Origin: Pogonophryne albipinna
Taxonomy: Eukaryota > Chordata > Actinopteri > Perciformes > Artedidraconidae
NCBI GenBank assembly: GCA_028583405.1
Contig: CM053246.1
Span: forward strand, 24,400,412 to 24,464,411
Length of the DNA stretch: 64,000 bases
Reading direction: 5' to 3'
Below are positions 36,335-47,349 of this stretch, in pieces. Each line of letters begins with the position of its first letter. Position 1 is the stretch's first letter. The notes beneath the pieces were generated by a model. The model saw only the letters and a list, made by a program, of their open reading frames with translations, was not told where the DNA came from and ran no database searches. Position numbers and translations under genes: made by a program.

Positions 36335-36818
36335 GTTAAAACTATTATTTTCTGCCTCGCTCATGAGAACAGCTGGCGAAATTACAGCCTCGCCTACTGA
36401 TTTCAAATGTGTGCTCTAAAATGATATTTATAAATGACTATTATCATTATTATAAGCAAGACAATAAATGGTAAAGATATGTAGAAAATAAACGTATTTA
36501 AGATACGTCCATAAGAAACGTAACGTGGGAGAAAATATGTTTCTCGAAGATATGTAGAAAATAAACGTATTTGAGATACGTTCATAACGAACATAACGTG
36601 GGAGAAAATACGTTTCTGGCTAAACGTAATTGAGAATGCAGTTTAGTTCTGTGGGAACGTAATTTTTAGGAGACAGGGTTGGATGTGAGGGTCTAAGGAC
36701 AGAGGGTGTCGTATTGTCATACTGATATTTTGTACAAACTGTGAAGTCCACTGAGACAAATGTAACATTTGTGATATTGGGCTATATAAATAAACATTGA
36801 TTGATTGATTGATTGATC

Positions 36819-37049
36819 TGGTAGTGATAATAACAAATCATTACCATGCTGTGTGAACAAGCATTTTGGTTAAAGTTGTGCATGCGCTATGAGCGCACAT
36901 ACAGGTACTTCTCAGGCATGCCGGGTAATCTGTGACGTTTTGCTCTCTCAAAAGTTGGGCCATTTTATCTTCATGCGCCAATGAGCAACTCTCATAGGAA
37001 TGAATGAGGCCCCGCCTCCCACACTGTATCCAGTTCTTATTATACATCC
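36819..37049. other. Unassigned sequence after the LINE tail
   Basis: Nothing recognisable between the GATT tail of the LINE and the next THAP-family fragment. Confidence 0.4.
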
Positions 37050-37935
37050 ATGGCCGCAACGCGTCTCAAACAAGCCTACTTACTTCCGGGTGTAATATTC
37101 TCTAAAGCAAATGACTTGCTCCGACCCTCGGTGCTGACGGACTCCAACTTGTGTTTATTAATCAAACAAATAAATAAACACAAGGATAATTATGTGTTAT
37201 TGTTGAGTAAATGGAGAATTGCACAGGGGAAAATAACGTAGGCTATCTATGCCACAATTTTAGATGTGGATTTTGTTAAACTAATACGTTTGCGCTGTGG
37301 ACCAACACATTGACGGGGAAGGGGGTAGCAATAAAGATGACACCATTAAACAGTTACACAACATAACATAAATAATATCGATAGCAGCGTCCCTAGCAAC
37401 AAGTAACAAGTAGTTAATAATAATAAAAGACATTAAGAAAAAGGCATTTTAAACAGTCATTAAAAAGCAACACAATTTGCATTACTCTAAACGTGTAATA
37501 ACGTGCTTTAACCAGTAGGTGGTTTGGGTTAAAAAGCTGTCAAGTTTACAGTGTTAACTAAATAAAATATACTGCTGTTTCTCGTTTTAAGACGGATATA
37601 TTTAGTTATTGTTTTGATATTTGTAACACAAAAGCGATGGAAAAAACCCACAGCAACACAGAAAAGATGGTCTTAACATGACCCAGCGGTCTATTAGTTA
37701 ATAAAAAACAATAATATCAAAACAAAATATTACTACTAACTTTATTGTGAAATTCAAACTGAAAGGTAAAAGAATAGTTTCCGGTCTATTCTGAGCCCGA
37801 TCTCTGTAGATAAATAAAAATAAAGAACTACGACAGATGTGTAATATTTAATGCGCCGAACCATTTATTACAATGCATTCATGTGATGACTTTCAAAGAG
37901 TAAAGCAAGCACTGCTGAATAAAGTATGCTTTTAT
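37050..37935 (-). repeat. Inverted fragment of the THAP-element family
   Basis: It pairs in reverse complement with pieces seen elsewhere: 37260-37410 with 15190-15340, and 37790-37930 with 27250-27370. It lacks the CAACCCTG ends and any open frame. Confidence 0.6.
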
Positions 37936-38149
37936 CTTTTACGAAACGTTTTTTTTTCATATGGAATGCAGTTGGAGGTCAACGTATGATCTGTATGAAA
38001 GTGGCCATGTCGGCAGGCCACATAGACAGCCAGTCACCCTCTCAGAGGCAGAGTCAGACCCACATTTGCGCAGCGTTGCATTCACAATACATACGTATAA
38101 AAAAAAATCCTCAGGCTAGCAGGCCACTTTACAGGCCAGGCCATCGGGA

Positions 38150-38430
38150 AACCTCCCGGTCCTCCCGATGGCCAGTCCGGGCCTGAATGTGGACCGGAGG
38201 GAGAGGGTGACGAGCATAAGTTTCACTTTCATTTTTAATTTCAATTCCAACTTTGGTCATGAAGAATATGTTTCTCTGTTGTCCGCGTTCATAAAGCATA
38301 AAGCAACAGCATCAGAGCACGGTGCAGAGTCTCTAGATGAGTCCGTCGTTCTTATTAAACATCCATGTTGTAGTCCGCTGTATAGAAAACTGTAGTTTCC
38401 ATAGTTTCCCCACAGCAGCAGACGCATGGG
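38150..38430. repeat. Repeat present in inverse at 44890-45150
   Basis: About 250 bp, including TTTCCCCACAGCAGCAGACGC, recurs in inverted orientation at 44895-45150. No gene is seen. The two copies are 6.5 kb apart. Confidence 0.75.
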
Positions 38431-38434
38431 CGCG

Positions 38435-39397
38435 GCATAGACTGTATATATAAATGGACAAGTGTCCGTGACGTCACCCATAGGATTCTGCAGAGTTGCC
38501 GTGAAGCCCTTAGTAGGCGGAGTCGGCCACTAACGGCTCGACTGTGACGTCAGAGTCTAATCCCGCCTGCTCCAAATAAGGGCAAAGAGGCGGAGCCGAG
38601 GCGGGACCTGCTGCCTCCGAACTGGAAGTAAACAGAGCTAGCTCAGGCTAAGAAGCTAAGCCAACATGAAATACATGCATACCAAGTTACTGCTAACAGT
38701 GTAGTTCCCCTATATAAACGTTACATTCATAATCAAATGAGACAATCTGCAAGAGAATTAGCTATATTTTGTTATTCTTAATGCTTGTCATTCACACGTT
38801 GAGAAAAGACGGACTCCACCGCCCGGACCTAACGGAGCCGCAGTGGGCTAGCTCCGGGACGCCGGCTGGAGCTAGCCCCCTGCGGCTCCGTTAGCTCCGG
38901 CGGCCACCACTGGGATAATTGGGTCCCCTATTAACATTTGCTCCCGTTTAGCATTATGGGCGTCATAGCCATAGACTATAAAAGTCTTACCCAAGGCTGA
39001 ATCATAAACTAAAATGTATATGTATGCATAAAGGGTTACGTCCTTAGCTGGCTAATAAGTAACAAGCTAAGCTACCAAGCATACAAACACCTGCGAACGG
39101 GGTTAACATGTATAATATTATCATTTTAGACTTCTTGGAAGTTCTGTTAGTACATTCAAGCGCACAGCGACATTTTAATTGTCTGGTATTTGTAACAATA
39201 TTCCCTAAAAGGCACAATCACCACGAACACGGCTAAAGCTAAAGGGTCAAGTACAGTACTATGACTAACTAACGTTGTAGCCTCTATGGTTGTAAGCCTA
39301 GCAGAGTGGACAAGTTGCTGTTAGCTGACAGTGAGGCATGTACGTGTCCATCAAAGTGACCACGCCCTAATTTATGCAAAAACTTTAAGACCTAATA
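38435..39397. other. Non-coding dispersed-repeat sequence
   Basis: GCATAGACTGTATATATAAATGGAC at 38437 onward opens a repeat type common in fish genomes. A short inverted pair around CGGAGCCGCAGTGG and CCCTGCGGCTCCG lies at 38830-38895. I see no gene. Confidence 0.4.
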
Positions 39398-40273
39398 TGT
39401 GACCTGCTCCATCGAAATCAGTCGCTTTGACCCGAAGACACATTTTGAGTTGTATACACTGTTGGAAAGAGGAGATTCCTAGCTTTCTAATGATATCAGG
39501 ATTGTTTTTGTACTCCAAATATTAAGCGAAATATGTCACATTATATAATGACTGTTACAGAGTCATCATTTTGAGAAAAAGGCCTTCAAAGTTTTCTCTT
39601 CTCTGGAATCAATCGATCTGATTGATTATTAGCGGAGCAAATGATCAAAATACTACGGAGGGAAGATATTTTCGTTTGGAGGGGAAGCTCGCGAGTGTGT
39701 GTGTGTGTATACGTGTGTGTGCGTGTGTGTTTGTGTAATTTTGCGTTTGTGTGTATTGTGTTTGTTTCCCGGGGAAAACACTCACGAGAAACACCGGCTG
39801 TTGTTATGCCTGCTGTGACGTTAAATTACTCCGTTCTCCGCTTGTAATTATGCCGTTACAAGCTTGAAAGTTGTATTTATCCTCTGAATTTGCCAAAACA
39901 AGTTTAATATTCTGAAAGCCAAGACTTTGTTTAATTGAAATCAGATGAAAACAAACTGTAACGGACCCTGCCGTGTTATCTATGATTACTATACTCTTAC
40001 ATTCATAATTTCAGCCGGAGGCAGGGGGGGCGGCACAGCGGAAGAGCAGATTGCGAGTGAGAGGTGCCTGTCTTCGTCCCTTTACAAGCTTCAAAAATGT
40101 ATTTATCGTGTGATTTGGGAAATAAAAGTTTCATATTCTGAAAGCCAAGACTTTGTTTGTTTAAAATCAAACAAAACACCCGAACCCCGAAAAAATAGTT
40201 TTTTACGTAAATCCACGTTTATTTTGAAATGAGCCGTTGCGACTTCCGACTGATTTCGATAGAGCGGGTCACA
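39398..40273. mobile_element. TA-flanked MITE with TGTGACCTGCTC inverted ends
   Basis: The left end TGTGACCTGCTCCATCGAAA and the right end, inward, TGTGACCCGCTCTATCGAAA differ at two positions in 20. TA lies on both sides (39396-39397 and 40274-40275), fitting a Tc1/mariner-type target. Inside, a block of about 95 bp with CTGAAAGCCAAGACTTTGTT occurs twice (39858-39955 and 40085-40180). It is non-coding. Confidence 0.7.
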
Positions 40274-40626
40274 TATAAATAAAAGGGTCGTGTTAGAAAA
40301 CAATTCACTCACAGATTCATAATCATGAAGGTGGAATCTAACTATATCGATAATAATATTTATTGCATCCATGGGTAGAAACATGTTTTTTTCTGCTGTA
40401 AAGTTGGGCATTTTAACATGGGGTCTATGGAAATTGCTCCTTTCTGCAGCCAGTCCCTAGCGGCCCATGTATGAACTGCAGTGTGTGGCACTTCCGTATT
40501 GGCGTCTCGGGTGTTCCCCAGAGTTTGCCGCTTGGGGCGCGGGAAGGGGGGTGCTGAGGGCGCTGCAGCACCCCCTAGCGGCGGGCAGGGGATGCGGAGC
40601 TTGAAGTGAAATATTTGTATGTATTC

Positions 40627-41120
40627 ATGTTAGCAAACTATGAATAAGCTTAAATGGGAAATAATCTGTGTAAAACTGGGAGCTGGATTCAGGGCCTGCT
40701 GACATGTGTTTTGGAGAACAAAGGGACATGGGGGGAGGCTGAGAGCATGTCTTGGTTGGCAGCCATCTTAGATCAAGAGATAAGGGCTGACCGACAGTGA
40801 TTGGGGAAACCTAAGGGCTGAGGTGTTTATGATATTTGGGCGGCCAATCAGGGAGGATCAAATACCGCCTCCCATCCCATTGTAAGACGAGTATAAAACA
40901 CAAACACACGCTATGTTCAGCCTCTTTCCTCTGGCTGGCTCAAGTGATCATCAGGTAAAGTGGGGATCCCAAAGATAACTGTATTGAATTTGTACTGTAT
41001 TGATTGTATTGCATTGTCATATTACCATTAAAGTGGATTATTGTTTAACGATTACTTGGTAGCTCTGGGTTCCTTCCTGTATTTTTAACCAGCTTGTTAA
41101 GGACGCGCGGAGGTTTGAAA
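40627..41120 (+). mobile_element. LTR-like sequence
   Basis: There is a TATA box (TATAAAA at 40892), a downstream start-like region and a T-rich segment before GGATTATTGTTTAACGATTAC, an arrangement shared with the LTR at 34478-35404. I could not fix the ends or a target duplication. Confidence 0.45.
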
Positions 41121-41416
41121 AGCGGACTAGTCATCCCTTTTAATCTCTATCAAGCTCCCCTGTCTGAATTATTATTTGTGCGGTTATTGGTAATATGTAG
41201 CCAATAAATTCCACATTGTTGGCTACAATTCTGTAGCCCCGGACAATTCTACCTCAATAATATAATACATTAACCGTGCTTTACGTGAACCACATCATGA
41301 CACTAGAGAGGATGGCAGGAATGTAATTTCCAGTTTTCAGTGAATGCAACAGAGGCATGACACCAGGCCAATCAGAGAGTTGCATGGAAATAAAAGTGTG
41401 CTTGTGTTATTCAAGC

Positions 41417-41519
<103 letters not shown>

Positions 41520-41534
41520 GAAATAGCGCATTTA

Positions 41535-41538
<4 letters not shown>

Positions 41539-41580
<42 letters not shown>
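41539..41580. repeat. GA dinucleotide microsatellite, 42 bp
   Basis: An uninterrupted GA run. Confidence 0.98.
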
Positions 41581-41585
<5 letters not shown>

Positions 41586-41855
41586 GCCAGCAGCAGAGAC
41601 CGTGTTGTTAGCATCTGGTTAGCTAGCTGCACTAACGGACACAAGGAGCTGTTTGTTCCACAACAAGCTGGAGGAGAGCTCTCCTCCAGAGATGGGGACT
41701 CGAGTTTGTGACTCGGACTCGAGTCGCACTTAAGTCGCACACACAGAGACTTCAGACTTGACTTGGACTCCTGCTCAAAAGACTTCGGACTCGACTTGGA
41801 CTCGTGTTTTGGGACTTGTGAACAATCATTGTGTTTTCTATTGTTGGCGTATTAA

Positions 41856-42142
41856 AGGTGGGGTAGGTAAGTTTGAGAAACCGGCTCGAGATCGCTAGAA
41901 TTTGAAAATACACAACCAGAGAAAATCTGCCACTTCCTCACAGAGCCCCTCCTCCAACACACACGAACGCGCACATGACCAATGAGGGCACGAGATAAGT
42001 TTGTGCCCCGATGGGAGGCTGACAGGCAGGTAGGCCATCCAGTTATTTTAGCCGGGCCGGCTATCGGGATGTTAAGAGCATTCCATGGAATATAACAAAA
42101 AGTGTATCTCGAGCCGGTTTCTCAAACTTACCTACCCCACAT
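41856..42142. mobile_element. TTAA-flanked palindromic MITE
   Basis: Both ends share GTGGGGTAGGTAAGTTTGAG in inverted form and continue as AAACCGGCTCGAGAT. TTAA lies at 41852-41855 and 42143-42146, the target of piggyBac- and Kolobok-type transposons. It inserted into the 5' part of the BED hAT. Confidence 0.82.
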
Positions 42143-42167
42143 TTAACATTAACATCATGGTAACACC

Positions 42168-42383
42168 ATGGCGACCGGCGGCACACCTGCAGCTGTACCG
42201 CTTGTAATTAGGTTCAACTATAAAAACTTCGAACAAAACGCCGGCGGCACCAACAAAAGGAGCGCACACTGCAAAGTCTGCAATATTAAAATCAAGGATG
42301 CTGGTGCAACAACGTCAAATTTCATCAGGCACTTGAAAACTCACCCGGAGAGGTCAGTCACATTAACGCATATGGACGATTAG
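42168..42383 (+). CDS. BED zinc-finger exon of a hAT transposase (partial)
   Basis: The frame from ATG 42168 encodes a BED-type finger: FNYKNFE (aromatic start), AHCKVC and FIRHLKTH give the C-x2-C and H-x4-H ligands. BED fingers at the N-terminus of hAT transposases bind transposon ends. A donor-like GAGAG/GTCAGT occurs right after the finger (about 42352), so the last residues before the stop at 42383 are probably intron. The rest of the transposase, including the dimerisation domain, is not present before the right end of the element at 43555. Non-functional as it stands, or at most a DNA-binding fragment. Confidence 0.7.
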   Translation: MATGGTPAAVPLVIRFNYKNFEQNAGGTNKRSAHCKVCNIKIKDAGATTSNFIRHLKTHPERSVTLTHMDD

Positions 42384-43639
42384 CAAACATGTTTAGCTCA
42401 GCATCAGCTATGTAATGTTAACTTAGCTTGCTACTAGCTTTGTAACTGAATATTTGAAAAGATGAGTGAATGTTTGCTTGTCACACTTGTTTGCGTTGAG
42501 TGGCGTTGACATCCAACTCTTGACATGACATAAAAAAGGTCGGTAACGTTAATCATTACGTTCCGCTGCCACCATCTAATCAAAACCATCAAAAATACAT
42601 AGTTACATACATAAATACATCTGTCGGTTTATAGGCAGGTTACAGGTTTATTGTTGACCACGTAACGTTAATGTTACAGGTTTATCAGGTTACCATTACA
42701 CTGGCTTTGAGTGAGAGGATAGAGGAATATGTTTATTTATAGTAGACTTAAAAGATGTAATTAGAGACCCAGTGTAATTAAACAATACGGTTGCAGAGGT
42801 CAAATTTGAACATTTTTGTCCACTGGCCAAATGGCTAGCCTAGTGAATGTTGAAATTTTACCAGCCACTCAATAGATTGCCATTGTTATTTTTGGCTGGT
42901 GCGTGCAACATACAGTACCAGCCACTTGATGATTTACCAGCATTTGGCTGGTAAATGGTGTTAATGGTAGATATCTCTTTTGGAACAGGTCATGTTTTAA
43001 TATCACCAGTTCAGTATATTTCAGATAATATTGCAGCAATAGTTTTTTAGTTGCAAATGGCACAGAACAAATGTTTACTTTTAACACAGTTTCCCTGCGG
43101 GGGATTAATAAAGTATTTGTGATACTGATTTCTGATTCTGAAGTGTTTTGCTTATAAGTTGTTTGCATTTAGCTAAAGTGTGAAGTTTTTCCTCATATTG
43201 CATTGCAATAGCCTGTTTAAAGTGATCATATAACAAACAACTAATCAGTACTGATACTGTATGCTAATAGATATAGGAGTGATAATAATACAGTAAATGC
43301 TTTGAATTTATTAGATATAGCTGTGCAGTATTCTTAACAGACTGGATAGCAGCAGACAATAGAAGGCTTATTACAACCAGAAGAGACATGAGACTTTTAT
43401 TTTTTAGAGACTTGAGACTTGACTTGGACTCGTGACCAAAGACTTGAGACTTGATCAAGTCTCACCCCACAAAGACTTGAGACTTGACTTGGACTCGTGA
43501 CCAAAGACTTGAGACTTGACTTGGACTTGCAAAAAAAGACTTGTGAACATCTCTGCTCTCCTCTCAGACTGAGAGGCTCAGGTGAGCTAAAGGACTCTCT
43601 GAGTGTTTAGATAGTTCACTTTAGTCTAAGTTATCTCAG

Positions 43640-44000
43640 TGGGTCTCAAACGGTTTGGTCACAAATTATTCAAAAGATTATTTCCGCGACACACCTTCAT
43701 ATGATCACTATAGTTATAAAAAAAATAAGAGAATAAAGGAAAAACAGTTATGAAATACTATATGGCAGTAAAACAAGAATACAGTTTAAAAGGGGAGTCA
43801 TTTGTAAAATATCCATAAAGAAAAAGTAAATCTGTTTACAGTTCTGTTACATGGGTGTTGAGAGAGGTATCCATAGATCTCTTAATGTTGCTCTCAAAGT
43901 GCACCAGATTGATGCTTTTAACTTCAATATTTAACAAAAATCTTCCCGGGGGAGCATCCCCCCGGACCCCCCTAGAGGAGGTGAGGTCCGCTCCCCACTC
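43640..44000 (-). repeat. Second, inverted copy of the hAT interior found at 21882-22916
   Basis: The sequence aligns in reverse complement with about 22130-22440; both carry the block CCCCCCTAGAGGAGG near CTTCCCGGGGGAGC. The left edge, CAGTGGGTCTCAAACGG at 43639, looks like a hAT end. The right end is not defined. Confidence 0.65.
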
Positions 44001-44184
44001 GTAAAGAATAGCACTTTACCCCTGCCTATATGCCGTGAGCTGATTATCGAGCCTTCATTGTAACAGTCGCGGGTGTACTGTGTGTTTGCGTGTGGGGAGT
44101 GCTTTTGTGCGTGCTCTATAGTGCCCGTAATAGTGTTCACTGGAGTCCAGCACCTCAGCACCCCCACTCAAAATACCTTCCGAG

Positions 44185-44895
44185 ACGCACAAAATGACGT
44201 CCGCTGGCGCATCATAAACACGTCGGATAGTGAAAGTGCACTGCATTCGGGTTCTCTAAAGTACCGCAGTCTCTCTCTTCTCCTAAGTCCTTTTGAATTC
44301 TCCTATCCACTATCCCTTAACCCCGTGACGTTTCACTCAGAGGTCAAGGAATAGGAGATAGGGTTAGAATTTAGGAGCTGATTTTTAAACTATCCGACCG
44401 CAACCTAGTTTTTGGGAAATAGCTCGAAATAAGGTCTGTGGTTGACATTAATTACATCAGCAGTGACACCACTGGTGATTTTTGAAGTGTTTACGTGTCT
44501 GAAAAACGGTGGTTGAATAGGACTACAGAAGTTGTCATTACATGACATTGTTTTGTCAGAGCTTGAGAAGTGCAATTCGCATCTGGCTCCAGTCCAGCAG
44601 GTGGAGACAGGGAGCCTATGGTCTGTGATTCCACTGAGTCTCTCAGCAGAGGACAAACAGTTCGCTGTGAGGAAGGAGAAGAGACTCAAAGGTTGCGTTC
44701 CGATAATCCAAAAATCAGCTCCTAAATTCTAACCCTATCTCCTATTCCTTGACCTCTGAGTGAAACGTCACAGGGTTAAGGGATAGTGGATAGGAGAATT
44801 CAAAAGGATTTAGGAGAAGAGACTGCGGTACTTTAGAGAATCCGAATGCACTTTCACTATCCGACGTGTTTATGATGCGCCAGCGGACGTCATGA
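44185..44895. mobile_element. MITE with about 200-bp inverted arms
   Basis: The left arm (about 44185-44400) and the right arm (about 44692-44895) are inverted copies that share GACGTCCGCTGGCGCATCAT and CTAACCCTATCTCCTATTCC. The unpaired centre is about 44405-44690. Target duplication was not resolved, because related repeat sequence continues to the right. Confidence 0.75.
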
Positions 44896-45150
44896 ATGTG
44901 CGTCTGCTGCTGTGGGGAAACTATGGAAACTACAGTTTTCTATACAGCGGACTACAACATGGATGTTTAATAAGAACGAGGGACTACTGTAAACTCATCT
45001 AGAGACTCTGCACCGTGCTCTGATGCTGTTGTTTTATGCTTTATGAACGTGGACAACAGAGAAACATATTCTTCATGACCAAAGTTGGAATTGAAATAAA
45101 AAAGGAAAGTGAAACTTATGCTCGTCAACCTCTCCCTCCGGTCCACATTA
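44895..45150. repeat. Inverted partner of 38150-38430
   Basis: It matches the left partner in reverse complement over about 250 bp. It abuts the right arm of the MITE at 44185-44895. Confidence 0.75.
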
Positions 45151-46171
45151 ATACAAATGATCCCAATACGTATGATTGTATGAACTATGAAAAGATCTTA
45201 AAATAAATACAAATGTATTTATTATAAACGTTAGTCCTTAACATCTATCACTGTGTATATCACCATTCAAACATCTTTTAAAAGTTGAACAAACTCCACA
45301 CAGCTCAGTAAAGACTGTGAAATGTTGACTTTATTTGATAATTTCAGTAAAAACTAACGTTCATATTTCTCTTTTTGATTATAATACTGATGAACGTTCA
45401 AAACAAAGCACTTTGGCAACTTACCACATACGTTTTAAAATGCGTAATAAGCACCGTAACTTTCATGATATAATTTCTCGGTCATAATCGGTTGTTTCCG
45501 TGAACGGCCGACTGTTGAGTGACGGCAAATGCTGCGGCTGCAATGCATTGTGTAAGAGTCGGTGAGGTCCTGATAATTTATTCCGGTAAATTACTCTGAC
45601 CTACTAATTGACCTGACCGAAGTTATTGAGTCTATGTAAGTTTACTGCTTGGCTCAGATCCACCAACGTCAGCAAGATCTCACCTCTATTAACTCCCTGA
45701 AGAACCAGGTTCAATTAACTGCTGTTTCAATTCAGACAACTCTCTTTTTGGATTTTGATATCAGTAAATGAGGTGTGTTCCTACCTAAAAGTGAGTGTGG
45801 CAGGGTGCAATCTTACCTTTGAAGCAGGAGAGGAGTGCGCTGATGTCTTTTAAATTGTCCCAATCCAAAAGGTGGGATCAGTTTATTTGAAGAAAAATAG
45901 GTCCAAACTTATACAGGGTTTTTACCTTCTCTCTTGTCAACATTATAATCATACTAAACAAAATGATGCTGTGATCATGTTCAAATATGAAACTTTAATT
46001 CACAGTCTTACATTTATTACCAAAATTGTAATTTCAACTGTCAAATTCAGTTGTGATTTCTAAATCTCCCGATAGAATTTAGAGGCATTTCCTCATAAAT
46101 GACCGGTGATAATAAAAAGCACATTCAAACTTTCATTTTCACCCAATCAATTCACATCAATTTCATACCTT
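45151..46171. other. Unassigned sequence
   Basis: No gene is recognisable. A short frame at about 45640-45770 (HQRQQDLTSINSLKNQ) resembles a coiled-coil from a retroelement, but it is too short to classify. Confidence 0.35.
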
Positions 46172-46381
46172 TTTTCCGACACAGACGGCGGGAATAACAT
46201 TCAAAAACCCATTCCTATCCGCATGAATTCGGAGGAAGATCCTCACAGGTGGCGGGTACTAATATTCACAAACACGTTTTCCGACACAGATGGCGGGAAT
46301 AACATTCAAAAACCCATTCCTATCTGCATGAATTCGGAGGAAGGTCCTCACAGGTGGCGGGTACTAATATTCACAAACACA
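46172..46381 (+). repeat. Two tandem 105-bp units that keep a reading frame
   Basis: Units at 46172-46276 and 46277-46381 differ at few positions. Since 105 is 35 codons, a frame at 46106-46525 reads the same 35-residue peptide twice (SDTDGGNNIQKPIPI opening). Shorter direct repeats with CAAATCATTCCACTCAGC and AGCATTCAACCAAGAAATT follow at 46388-46480. Confidence 0.85.
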
Positions 46382-46852
46382 TCTCCATCAAATCATTCCA
46401 CTCAGCGAACACATCTCCCATCAAATCATTCCACTCAGCATTCAACCAAGAAATTCACTCAGCATTCAACCAAGAAATTTGAGAGATATTTACCAAGTCT
46501 GAGAGAACCTTACTCTATTGTCTGATCTTTTTCGCTGTCTTAGAGAGAAGAAAAACAAATGGAAAGTATAAAATACTTTCGTTCCTACTGAGGCATTTAT
46601 AAGCCTTATCTTTACACTCAAAAATATATAAAAGAAATATAGAATTATTTAGGAACGTATTGCCATGTATTTAGATACATTTATAGTAAAACTATATTTG
46701 TTGACTCAATGTCTTGATGTTGTAAATGCTGATTAAAACTGCACATTAATAAACACTTAAACATGTCTTATATCTTTGTACAATATTATAGTTTCATAAA
46801 CCAAATGTGAAAGGTTTTAACCGCTTTAAAATTGGATATATATGTTACGAAC
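46382..46852. other. Unassigned AT-rich sequence
   Basis: After the short direct repeats (to about 46480) I see no gene or element. Confidence 0.4.
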
Positions 46853-47349
46853 TTGGTTACACAAGGGAATAAGTACTCAAATGCACGACCCGGGAGCCAG
46901 AGGTAAAGCATAATTAATATACTTTATTTTGCCAAAAAAGGATCTACAAAAAGAAAACAACACTCTTAATAGAGGCGACAAAAAAGGCTTAACATAAATT
47001 GCTCACAACGTGAGGACAGAAACCTACGACAGAGTTTCAGGAGCGTAATTTTAGCAAGTGACAAGATAGGCAATCGTGGATGAGCAGAGTTCTGGAATGA
47101 GGACAGGACAAGACGAACTGACAACAAAGAGAGGGAAACAGGGGAATATAAACAGGAGGTAACTGGGAACAGGTGAACACAATCACCTGGCTGGCGTTGA
47201 TGAACAAGGGACAACACAATAGGAAAGGGAGTCAAGGAACCTGAAATGAGACGTGACAAATGAGTGACAAAACAAGACAGGAAGTGAAAGACAATACAAG
47301 AATAACAACATGAAACATGACTGACTAACACTTTCGGCGGTGCACAACA
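46853..47349 (-). repeat. 3' LTR of the gypsy element
   Basis: On the minus strand it starts TGTTGTGCACC right after a G-rich polypurine tract (47350-47360) and ends AGTTCGTAACA, so it has the TG...CA ends of an LTR. An AATAAA signal lies at about 46920. It is about 497 bp long. Confidence 0.75.

Larger units (their letters stand above)
26229..36681. mobile_element. THAP-encoding palindromic DNA transposon (P-like?) in the LINE 3' UTR
   Basis: Both ends read CAACCCTGTCTCC inward, and about 460 bp at each end (26229-26690 and 36220-36681) are inverted copies. Each arm carries two subterminal repeats with ACGTATTTTCTCCCAC-like units and a THAP-like start exon. The 7-bp direct repeat GATGTGA flanks it (26222-26228 and 36682-36688). 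THAP plus a 7-8 bp duplication suggests the P superfamily, but I see no transposase body, so the superfamily is inferred. Without the DIRS insertion the element is about 3.57 kb. Confidence 0.75.
20500..36818 (+). mobile_element. CR1/L2-type LINE, near full length, interrupted twice
   Basis: Parts run in order: 5' UTR (from about 20500, boundary uncertain), ORF1 (20741-21610), ORF2 (21731-25750), and a 3' UTR at 25751-26228 that resumes at 36682-36818. The element ends in a GATT-repeat tail after GGGCTATATAAATAAA. A hAT interrupts the start of ORF2 and a 10.45-kb transposon interrupts the 3' UTR; both are removable at exact duplications. ORF2 also has a nonsense codon and a frameshift, so this copy is dead. 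Confidence 0.85.
41687..43555 (+). mobile_element. hAT transposon derivative with a BED-finger exon
   Basis: The element begins CAGAGATGGGGACTCGAG and ends CTTGTGAACATCTCTG. Exact 8-bp duplications CTCTCCTC lie at 41679-41686 and 43556-43563. Subterminal repeats of GACTTGGACTCG type crowd both ends (41700-41815 and 43400-43545), as in hAT elements whose transposase binds such repeats. The BED exon at 42168 is its only coding sequence, so most of the transposase has been deleted. Confidence 0.9.
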
